NCBI GenBank assembly: GCA_008508345.1
Contig: QNGE01001229.1
Location: 24,197 to 88,196 of the forward strand
Source: Paragonimus westermani
Taxonomy: Eukaryota; Platyhelminthes; Trematoda; Plagiorchiida; Troglotrematidae
Direction of reading: 5' to 3'
DNA length: 64,000 nucleotides
Below the pieces are notes generated by a model that saw nothing but the letters and a program-made list of their open reading frames with translations, had not been told where the DNA came from and did not search any database. Of the stretch, positions 55,710-64,000 are shown in pieces (positions within the stretch are counted from its first letter, which is position 1; every line of letters starts with the position of its first letter). The translations under genes and the position numbers were made by a program.

Positions 55710-57033
55710 GGAAAAAGGTTGAAACCAAGGTAACCGGCGGAGTAACTGTCATTTAATACATGCGTTTTGACCTAACTATCGTTAGGCATCTTGCACTAAT
55801 TCGTTCCGATATTCGCAAATAACCACAACAGTTGTGATTGCCGATCCAGGTCAGAGTTCTCAGATGCAGGCTAAGTCGTCACACCTGCAAAATCCACTGA
55901 GTAAGTAGTCTCTGTTGCAGAATTCTGTTTTAAATTTTCACTATTCTCTTTCGCAGATGATGATCATGTAAAGAGAGTAAAATGGATAGAAAAAATGATA
56001 TGTGTTACCCAATGATCATGTCTATACAACAAAGTGAGAATTTTCGAATTCATTTAGTTTGTGTCCAATCGGTGACGACTTTGCTGGCATTCGAAGTGAA
56101 ATTAGAACTGCCGCAATCGTTATCATCTGCAGCTAACAGTTTGCATTGTCTTATTCAACTTCATCTCAGTGAAATCTGTAGAGTTCGCTATCAAATTTCG
56201 TATTTCGGTTAGCAGTACGGTTACAAGTGAGATTAGCTGTTAGACTTCATATACATCCTGCAATTTGCAGCGAAAAACAGGCCAACGCATAAATAGCACC
56301 TGAAATACGTACTAAAATAGAATGAAACAACAACTGTTTTAAAGCCAACAGTTCGTAAGTGAAGCTAGACGTGTCTATTCGAAAGAATACCAGTTGTATT
56401 CTTACCAGTATTGTGGAAGGTGTCACAGTACGCAAGCTGAATCCCACTTTATGCGCTCAGAAACAGTTGGTGATTAGCCTTTCACTATGTTGTTAAGAAT
56501 GCAACCGGTACTCTTTGTCTTCATTTGATTTTCATATTTCCTCCAAACCCGAAGTTTTAGACCCATGTACGTCTTCATATAGTTTCAGAACTGTTAGACC
56601 ACCTGTATCCCTGCTCAATCCATATTGTGTTATCTTTTTAATCAGTATAAATCGATGTACATTGTTGTAGCTCTTGTTTTTTTTCTGTGGATTTTTGCAG
56701 CCATATCTGATCTTTTCTATTCAATATGTATGGATTTTTTTAAACCATCTTTCTTTTTGAGCTCCTAGTAACCTCCTAACCCACGACAGTTCTATTGTAT
56801 TGCGTCAAATTCATGTTTCTCATTAATGAGTACGCCTCAGTTGCACCTTGGTGAATCCGCTTTGGTCACCTGACTGACTGTCTCAGACATGACTAGAGTG
56901 ATTTGTCTAGCTACTTGCTCCCCAACGATATAGAATGTACGTTAATTTCGCGAAAATAACCGACGAGATGGGAACGGAATGTCACTGCGCAATACAACTT
57001 ACATGCTACTATTGAATTTTTTCAAACTTATCG
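55710..57033. other. Mostly unassigned stretch
   Basis: RT and RNase H of the integrase at 57 kb would fall here on the plus strand. The frame 55982-56212, which follows a strong acceptor-like TTTTCACTATTCTCTTTCGCAG (ending 55956), has no block I would defend. Confidence 0.4.
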
Positions 57034-57660
57034 GTGAGAACCAATGTTTCATACGGAACATTTCCGCACGACTTGCTCATTGTAATTCGTTCGTTTACTG
57101 AACAATTCCAAATGGATACTTTGTTTTTCAGCTATGCAACCATTAATAAAGGATTCGTGAAACGTTTGCATTTGGTTACGTTGTTTTTTTGTGACGTAGA
57201 TCCTATGTCAGCCTAAAGACTGCGACACCAACAAAACGGCTCTTACATCATTATTCTCAACATCAAAAGTATGATAGAATATTAGAGACATTTTACTACG
57301 TAGATTCGACAACAATCTGGAATTCAGCGGTGAGTTCATCGTTTTTCTCTATCATGTGGCTCACGAGCTTGCAGCAACCTGTCGAAATTATCACGCGGTC
57401 ACCAATGATCATTACAGAATCGGAATGATATGTTCACCACCAGCTTTTGAGAAAGACCACGTGAGCTTCCCTCGGCTTAGTAGAGTGACCATCACTTTCC
57501 CTACAGCTGCAGTCTGTCGTCAAATTGCGAAATTTTTATCTAGCCAGCTGCCTCCGGAATAAAGTTGACCTGGTTTTCTCACTTCAGAGTGAATCCCAGA
57601 AATATTTTCTCCATGAAGTTCGCCAGCATACTGGTGATCACCTAGGATTTTGAGTTACTT
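57034..57660 (+). pseudogene. Ty3/gypsy integrase core fossil, near-exact D-D-35-E layout
   Basis: Frame 57034-57216 has Phe-Gln-Met-Asp-Thr-Leu at 57106-57123, like RVHMDFxGP, giving the first catalytic Asp at 57115. In a second frame Phe-Asp-Asn-Asn-Leu-Glu-Phe-Ser-Gly-Glu-Phe-Ile-Val-Phe-Leu matches SDNGxxFxSxEFxxFL, with the second Asp at 57308, about 64 residues on. Tyr-His-Ala-Val-Thr-Asn-Asp-His-Tyr-Arg then matches YHPATNGHxER, and the position 36 residues after the Asp, where the catalytic Glu should be, is Arg (AGA, 57416). No indel disturbs this spacing. A later Ile-Ala-Lys-Phe-Leu-Ser-Ser and Ser-Pro-Ala near 57620 fit the LARFLLSYR...SPAELL end. AATAAA at 57559 is part of the stop codon region. 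Confidence 0.72.
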
Positions 57661-58237
57661 TCCGACAAACTGTTTTCCATCCTGTGTTCTTCCATTTGTG
57701 CCTAAGTCTTCGTCGCCAGCAATCTGTTTAGACCGATGAATAGCTTAAAAGCTTCGTGCACTCATTGCCTGTTAAATAGGTGTCTTTTCAGCTTATTTTC
57801 TAGCTTCTTTGTGAGTTTTCTCCCCGTCTAGTGGCTTTCATTACCTACGGTCACTCTCATCTACATAAAGATTTGATTGACTGAATTGTGTCGAAACCAC
57901 TGCAATCTCTTCTTTTCATCAAGTTTAAGTCCCTTTCCTAACTTGAGCTCAATCGATAATAGTACCACTTGGTATAGTAGATAACTGGTATGTAAAAAAG
58001 TGCGAAATTAGTGTCAGTGCTCACTCACAGCGTGACGCAGTACTTCCAGCGTTGTTAAATGTGCATAAGCTAGACGGGCGTGATCTGCTCTCAGGCAGGT
58101 AACTGGCGGTTTGCGTATGATCCCTCAGGGTGAAGTCGACTTGAATTGAAACGGCGAAGTTCGATGTAAGGCCTTTGGTTAATTTCTGGGAGCTGAGTGG
58201 TTTGGCCTACTCGGTCACAGAGTGAAATCTGTGGACT
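57661..58237. other. Unassigned stretch
   Basis: Nothing was found between the two opposing integrase fossils. Confidence 0.5.
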
Positions 58238-58492
58238 TTATCTCAGAAAAAGTAGGTGGATTTTAGATAAATAGAATGAATGATGCATCCTCAGGAATGT
58301 AGACGGAAACGGCAAATTAAGCCTCGTGGAATTAGCGCGAATCATCTGGAAAGGTAAGCTGTGACAGACAAAAGTCGTGCGGCTGTCATGGGATTTCTGC
58401 CTTTCGAAATTGGACAGTCTGAATTGACGATCCAGAAAAACTCTGTTTGGTCCAACAATCCTGTTTTGTTCTTGACTCCGCAATGTTCTCAT
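58238..58492 (-). pseudogene. Ty3/gypsy integrase core fossil
   Basis: The frame has Phe-Leu-Asp-Arg-Gln-Phe-Arg-Leu-Ser-Asn-Phe, matching xSDRGxQFxSxxF with Gly lost and the second catalytic Asp kept. It then has Ser-Arg-Thr-Thr-Phe...His-Ser...Met-Ile-Arg...Arg-Leu, in line with RRTTAYHPQANGMVERFHRxL. The Glu is replaced. About five residues are missing between the two blocks. A Lys-Arg-Leu-Ala-Arg-Ser at about 59065 on the same strand could be its HHCC zinc finger (MKxLARSxVWW), but the distance is nearly twice the usual. Confidence 0.58.
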
Positions 58493-60900
58493 TTTCCAGC
58501 GTCACTATTATCAATCGGATAACTTTAGTCACCAGCTGAATTAAAAGAACTGATTGGCCTCTGTTTATGTGGTCGCCGTGCTAAACTAAATATGGTTAGT
58601 GGTAGCTTGACACTCCGGTGTTTCATTCAAACACGGTGCTTCACATGACCTCTTGAGTTACACTAAACTCAGCTGGCTGAAGTCTTCCAGATTTTTGTTT
58701 GTAGTGTGGACTGGGTAGCTCAGCGTGTGATCATTCACACCCAGATTTAATAAGAGGGCGGTGTAGCAACAGTAGCCAAGCAAATGTGCATCTGTAACAC
58801 CTGAAAAATCAGACAGAATAACACCTATAGAAGTTCATGGAAATCTCATCGTGAAACCTGAAAATTCACAGTTCGTTTCTTGGTAAGGTTCTTCTGCTTA
58901 ACCGGTACCAAAGAGCTTATCCATTATCCCACACTGATAAAAGGTTGACGGAGTGTTGACACTTTCAATCAAAACGTCACTGTGGTAAAATTAACTACCA
59001 AATGAGTGAAACTCAGTGTGTACAGAACAGCCGTCTGCAGATAAAGTGACGCCGTATGAGCGCACTTGAGCGGGCTAAACGTTTAGTGACTTGACGCCTA
59101 GATGAACAATACGAAAAAGGGTAGTGAGTTTGAGCACAGACGGTAGGACGGGAGCAAAGTGAAAAATAAGACGGCACTGGTGGAAAGCAATTGACGAGTG
59201 ATGAAGTATTGTGAGAAAACTTGTAGCTCCAATCAAAAGTTATAGAACGCACCTGGGAACTTGCATCGGTCGTATAGATGTTCGTACATTTATGTCATGA
59301 AATCTCGAATTGGATGAGACAACAGAAGAATAGACATGAACATTAAATGAATACAGTAATTTGGATCGACTCTAGAAAATAGTAAATTACGAAGTCAAGT
59401 TGATCCCCATAATTGACAGCTTTCCAGTAAGTACATACCACCGCAGCACGGCATGATATTTTGGTACGGATATAGCTGGGGTTTAATCATCCAAACTTGC
59501 TAGGCCGGGCTAAATATAATGCACACCCCTTTAAGATTTTCTTCAACTGGAACTACACTCAGAAACTATCATAACAGAACAAATACGGATAGCGCGTTTA
59601 GCAAGTTTAGTACGAAATATTTTGCAGCGGCCAAAACGTCTGCCTTAAAATAGCGTGGATCATGTTCATGACTCTCGAATGGTTGAGGTCTACATTATAT
59701 TTATCCAGTCAGTATCATGATAAGCGTGCTTTATTCAAGAAACTGGGTTTCATTTAATTACTGAAGCTTCAAACCTTACACCTTTTACATCGGTTATATG
59801 TTCTTTGTCCAATAAAATCATCACTCAAGGTAATCGGAACAAATGAAGTCAAAGTCCTCATTTACTCATATGCATACACCATACAATTGTGGATTCTATT
59901 GGTTCTGGTAACAAATGAACTGTGGCATGATGATCCATAGTAAGCTTTAAAAGGAAAAGCCCAACGTTCCCTTTAATACAATCAAGAAACGTGAAGTTTT
60001 TTATTTCTGTGGAACTTAGCACTTGTGAAGGAGTCAGTTGGAAACAATATTTTCCTCACAATCCCATTATTTCTTGAAGGAGGGAGTGATAAAAAGCTAT
60101 CCGAATTTAAAAAGTTGAAAGCAGTCGTGGTATTCAGACAGGCGAACCGGCACGTAGAAAAGCACCCTTGATCTATTCATTCACTTACTGAGACAGGTTA
60201 CGTGATTACCAATTCACATTTCGTCAAAGTATTCATTTTTGTACAATTTAAAAAACTGGCCGGTTTACGGAACGGGCGCTTCAGCTACAAAATTGTAGCC
60301 ACCAATTACAGCTTACTAAGATATTTGGCCACGTGAGCTTATGTTCTGTTCTAAGAGGGAACGTTTGAGAATGGCTTTCTATCACAGTTGATTTATACAT
60401 TTGATTCGCTTAGTCCTGTCGCGTACGATAGCCTTAGGTTGGTGAGCGCCTACGACCGCGTCGGTTTTCGTCATCTGTGTCGTCAGCCTAATAACGGTTT
60501 CGGCAGCATCCTGTTCAAAACCGATCAACACAATGCTGTTAAAACTGTGAGGCCACAGGATTAGAATGTAGAAATGAATAATGATTGGTCACTGATATAA
60601 CCAGGGGTTAAAAACGTACTTCGCAACTGTTTCCTCAGTCTTAATTATCATGATTTTCGCACTTATTTTTGTAATAAGAACTGGAAAGGTTGACCATAGA
60701 CAAGCAATGGTGAGTTCAGTAATTTAAAAATGAGAGTGTCGCTTGTAGTCCTCACCGGAAGAACTATGTGATATATTCGTCTGGATGCCGACTGGTCACA
60801 CGTATTAGCTGCCAATGGTGTGAAACATAAATAAGGAAACTTTTGCGAAACATGAAAACGCTGTCAGAATACCACTAGATGGATCCTCATACGATACGGC
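58493..60900. other. Mostly unassigned stretch
   Basis: Only the minus frame 59252-59013 with its Lys-Arg-Leu-Ala-Arg-Ser, possibly an integrase finger, stands out. The rest shows no gene, tRNA or shared repeat. Confidence 0.4.
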
Positions 60901-61086
60901 TTAGAGAAACTGGTTCATTCTCTCTCCCACACGCAATTGCGCTGTCAATATATTATACAAAATAAATGGCTGAGCTGTAAGTGTAAAGGTAGCGGGCATA
61001 TCGGTATTCAAAATTCGAATCGATCTTGCGCATCGAAAACTTCCAAGTTTGTCAGCATAAAATACCTCATCACATAAAGTTTGCAC
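60901..61086 (-). pseudogene. Gypsy-type RNase H start, fossil
   Basis: In a 61-codon frame, Arg-Cys-Ala-Arg-Ser-Ile...Leu fits xECxxAFxxLK. Met-Pro-Ala-Thr-Phe-Thr-Leu fits TxAPVL..P, and Ala-Gln-Pro-Phe-Ile-Leu-Tyr-Asn-Ile-Leu-Thr-Ala fits SKPFILYTDASA, with the catalytic Asp changed to Ile. A Val-Gly-Glu follows near GVGAVL. The PFILY match is exact; the rest is partial. Confidence 0.38.
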
Positions 61087-61287
61087 TCAGCTAAGTGCTC
61101 TACATTTTGTTAAGTGGTAGTGAATGCTGCATGAACAGCAGTTACAAAAACGTGCTTGTCCCAAATTGGTGATGTCATAACCCAACTTTCCCCCACCAAA
61201 TAGTTTTCTGCCAATTAAACCTATCACGCCTGTAGTGAAATAAGAATGTTCCATGTCACGCTTTGACAGTTGTAGTGTGCAGTAAGT

Positions 61288-61536
61288 TCATGAACTAGAA
61301 GTCGGTATTTCATTCTGTTTGCTAGGCGGTAACCCAGGGATTTGTGTGACCTGATCAATGCGCCCAGGCAGCTGGTGTCCACACATAAGGACGAGAGGAG
61401 GTATGGCAAACAAGCGGTGCACATACGATACCCATTTAGCTAACATTAGGGTTTTGAAGTTTGTCGCTCTATTACTGAAGTAGATTGGACCCAAACATTG
61501 CGTGACACATGTGGATTTTCCGTGCGTGAATCCCAA
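61288..61536 (-). pseudogene. Possible integrase C-terminal region, weak
   Basis: The frame has Lys-Trp-Val-Ser-Tyr-Val, then Pro-Pro-Leu-Val-Leu-Met-Cys-Gly-His-Gln-Leu-Pro-Gly-Arg-Ile-Asp. That resembles the TPFxLMFGRExRLPxD block that follows the integrase core, with the YRTSxHxSTG part shortened. The wording also suggests a conserved repeat of another kind. It is listed because the frame is clean and protein-like, with low confidence. Confidence 0.25.
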
Positions 61537-62028
61537 TTACTGGTTGTAACGTTAAAGACAGGCATTATAATTCCGAATGTAATTATCCTCAGAATGGACA
61601 AACAGATAAAGGAAATTAAACTGATATTTTCATATATTTCTGCAAGATGAACTTAAGTAAACCTGTAGGGAGGAAAGAATGCATTTTGTATTTAGCGGAC
61701 AGAACTTGCTATTTGTTTTCAATTACTCAGATGAGTACAGCATAAGTCGCTTGCTTCTTATCAGTTATTATTCGACATAACAAAAATGTACGCATAACAA
61801 GATGTAAAAAAACGTCGCTCTTATACAGCCAGCTGTTTGCTAACATATAGTGTAAACCTACGCGTGAAACTATAAATAACATTGAAACGACCATTGTTTT
61901 AACTGGAGGTTTTTCTGTTTTCTCACACAGCACCAGTTGTCTCGTTCATCTATTTTCTCCCTTTCTCTACCGTGGACAATAAAGCACACTGAATGCCCAC
62001 ATGCATCCATTGTTTTTGATCAGGAGAA

Positions 62029-62316
62029 TTGGCCATAATGTCCAGTTTACCCAACCAAATTTTCTCACACATATCGCTTATAGCGTTATGGGTACACCGA
62101 GTCACTTACAATTATGATATAGATCAGCAGGCAGGTTATTTGACGACTCATGTCCCCCAAAGTAATTACGACGGTGGAATAAGTAGTCCGTCTGCTAAAC
62201 AGACAAGAAACAGGGAAACTGACTGTTTTTATTTGAAGCATTTCCTAGCAGCCTGTCATTGTAAACAGCAATCCAGTTTCCATTTGCTGTATCACGCACG
62301 GTCACTGTTGTGTTAA
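62029..62316 (+). pseudogene. Ty3/gypsy RNase H fossil
   Basis: The frame reads Tyr-Asn-Tyr-Asp-Ile-Asp-Gln-Gln-Ala-Gly (FIVDTDASxxG), Asp-Gly-Gly-Ile-Ser-Ser, Ser-Pro-Ser-Ala-Lys-Gln-Thr and Arg-Glu-Thr. Phe-Tyr-Leu-Lys-His-Phe follows, like LSPAERNYxxTxRExLAVVxFLKHF. It ends Phe-His-Leu-Leu-Tyr-His-Ala-Arg-Ser-Leu-Leu, where the family has FxLRTDHRSLL at the same spacing from Phe to Leu. The Asp of TDH is His. A TTGTTTTTGATCAG just upstream (ends 62023) resembles a splice acceptor, so a host exon was weighed and judged less likely. Confidence 0.52.
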
Positions 62317-62913
62317 GTGTGTAAATTGACCCCGAATCTTGCTATTAACCCATTCCACTCACGGTATTTCGGCCCTTTGAATCGTTGTCCCACGATGTAT
62401 ACATTTTATTCAAAGGATAATTTAGTAAACAGAAACAGTGTGGAAACATGAACGATTATAATATTTTAGTTGTCCAAATTAACAGTGTAAGGCTGAAAAT
62501 TGATGAGCTCAACTGTAACGAACTGCGAACGATAGTTGTTACGCCGCCACGGAAATGATCGACTGCCTATTTTATCCGATGTTTTTTTGTACTCACTAGA
62601 TCACCGATAGAGCTACAAAGCGAAATAGGACATGGATATTGTCCAGCGTGTTTGAACAGCTGTGTTAACAGGACTTCCGGCGCCAGGTTTTTCCATCCAC
62701 CGCACACTAATCACATAAACTATCGCCTACCTATAAGGCATTCACAGATGATTCGATCATGATTGTCGCCGAATACAAAGGAAACAACAATTGAGAAGCA
62801 TGCGAATGGAAGAACCTTAAATTAAAAAGTCACATGAACCGTTCCAAAAATACGTAGGTCAGATTAAGGCCAAATAAGTATCAGGGTAATTCTGTTTATT
62901 TAAGCACACTGCG

Positions 62914-63350
62914 ATGGCTGCTGTCTTGCCACCTATCTATCACCCGTTTCGCACCTGTTTACAGTTCCCTTGTTCCCAACCCACCAAACTGAGTGTCACT
63001 GCTATGTGGTTTTTACATATAGCGCCCTGGATAGCAGGTAGTAGTTCAGTGAATGTGCACATTGTTTTAGACGAACTGCTTGTGCTGTGTTCCTGCACTT
63101 TTGGTTCTCACAAACTCCACTTAATATTACAGTAAGATAGCAAATACGACATGCTTTTACGGGTTCACGTGCATGGCATACGCATTCAAACGAACATTTT
63201 TCGAGGTGTTGTTAACATAAGGCACCTAATTATGAAATTCAAGTAGGCAAACCTATGGGTGAATATTCGTTTCAAATCACGGTCAGTCACACTGACGGTA
63301 TTCGCAATCGATTCGTAAATGTGTTAGATAACACACATTGTAGCAGCTGA
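62914..63350 (+). pseudogene. Ty3/gypsy integrase core fossil
   Basis: The frame 62914-63135 has Val-Thr-Ala-Met-Trp-Phe-Leu-His, like VxAMDFLGP with the first Asp changed to Trp. Ser-Ser-Ser-Val-Asn-Val-His-Ile-Val-Leu follows, like SSxGNxxILV. At about 63280-63345 in another frame, Ser-His-Thr-Asp-Gly-Ile-Arg-Asn...Asn...His-Cys resembles LHSDxGRNF...LC, carrying the second Asp about 91 residues after the first block (60-75 expected). The catalytic Glu region is not visible. Confidence 0.42.
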
Positions 63351-64000
63351 AAACGGGCGGATGGCTGTTAGTCAATTATGACACACCTGTATAATTTTAA
63401 GATGATTGTGCCATAACAATTTTTTTCAATACGGAAGGGACATGAAGTAATAAACTTGACAAGTGACAGATTTAGTTATCCATATTTAACACTAGTAAAG
63501 GAGAGGAGCACAGTGACGGACTCCGTTGATCAAAACCTTACTCTGTGGAAGTGACTATACTGTGCACGTTTGCGTAGCCGTTGTTTCACTGATCAGGAAT
63601 TAGAAGGAGGCGAACAAGCTTGTTTTCTGTGCGTCACCCTCAGGTCAAATGCAACACAGTAAATATGAAAGTAGTTGTCAAGCCAGTATTCCGGAAAATT
63701 TAATACATGATGAACCTAATGTCATTTGCTGTTTTATTCAGAATAAACTTCGTATTCAAGATCAGTAAACGAATTAGGCATTGATTATTCTGCAAGGAAC
63801 TTGGCTGCAGTCAGGTGTTAAACGGAAAATTTTTTATTAGAAGCTATGCAAAGTTATATAGTAAGTTTTACAGTAAAACGGCAGCGGTCTAGTCATTATT
63901 TGCGTCGGCCAATCTTCACGTGAATCCGTGTGCCCTCAGTATTTATGCATAATATGCCACATTTACAGCAGATCCAAATTTACCCGCAGGTTTTGTTGAA
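63351..64000. other. Unassigned stretch to the window end
   Basis: No gene or repeat is supported in these last 650 bases. Confidence 0.5.

Larger units (their letters stand above)
62029..63350 (+). mobile_element. Ty3/gypsy fossil, RNase H to integrase
   Basis: RNase H blocks at 62.1-62.3 kb and integrase blocks at 63.0-63.35 kb lie on the same strand with about 233 codons between the TDH-type block and the first integrase Asp block, as in whole elements. The sequence after 63.35 kb shows nothing further, and no LTR was seen before the window ends. Confidence 0.52.

Noticed and set aside
57356..57562. A 68-codon protein-like frame ending at AATAAA, read as a host terminal exon
   Set aside because: Extended upstream it matches the integrase core with exact spacing, which explains it better.
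1..64000. CRISPR array, rRNA genes, telomere repeats, bacterial-type operons or ribosome binding sites
   Set aside because: No regular spaced repeats, rRNA cores, TTAGGG runs or clustered long ORFs were seen; the window is eukaryotic.

Overview
This is eukaryotic DNA. It is AT-rich, has no compact operons, no long intact reading frame, and two single-N assembly joins (17020 and 48292). No complete host gene could be supported: there is no convincing exon series, rRNA or functional tRNA. What can be supported is a graveyard of retrotransposons: a decayed Penelope-like element with a GIY-YIG-type endonuclease remnant, many fragments of Ty3/gypsy-type pol genes on both strands, one possible BEL/Pao reverse transcriptase, and a family of tRNA-derived SINEs. 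This mix suits a metazoan with a repeat-rich genome. A parasitic flatworm is my best guess, but the window alone does not fix the species.

Layout. 0.8-9.4 kb: gypsy-type reverse transcriptase (RT) and RNase H pieces on both strands, a possible BEL/Pao RT and a SINE. 11.0-16.2 kb: integrase pieces at 11.0-11.6 (-), 13.4-13.6 (+) and 15.9-16.2 (+). 16.8-17.1 kb: SINE DNA directly repeated across the first N. 19.05-20.3 kb: the Penelope-like element, the best-supported feature. 22.6-29.1 kb: integrase and RNase H pieces, including a segment that repeats the one at 16.1 kb. 32.4-33.9 kb (-) and 40.4-42.7 kb (+): the two longest gypsy fossils, the second carrying a nested SINE tail. 44-51.6 kb: four integrase pieces and a perfect 42-bp palindrome around the second N. 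52.6-63.4 kb: RNase H and integrase pieces, with the clearest integrase core at 57.0-57.6 kb (+) and a gypsy RNase H-integrase run at 62.0-63.35 kb (+).

How they relate. None of these genes can make a working protein. Frameshifts, stops and changed catalytic residues are everywhere, and most pieces are only 200-600 bp. They read as independent old insertions that were broken, inverted relative to one another and invaded by SINEs.

Limits. Domain calls rest on reading conserved motif order and spacing by eye; no alignment or search was run. Such reading is prone to over-matching, so confidence follows the number of motif blocks that agree in order and spacing. Boundaries are the limits of visible homology, not element ends. 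No LTR pair, target-site duplication or primer-binding site was recognised. The quiet stretches may hold exons or regulatory sites that cannot be seen without transcripts or comparison.
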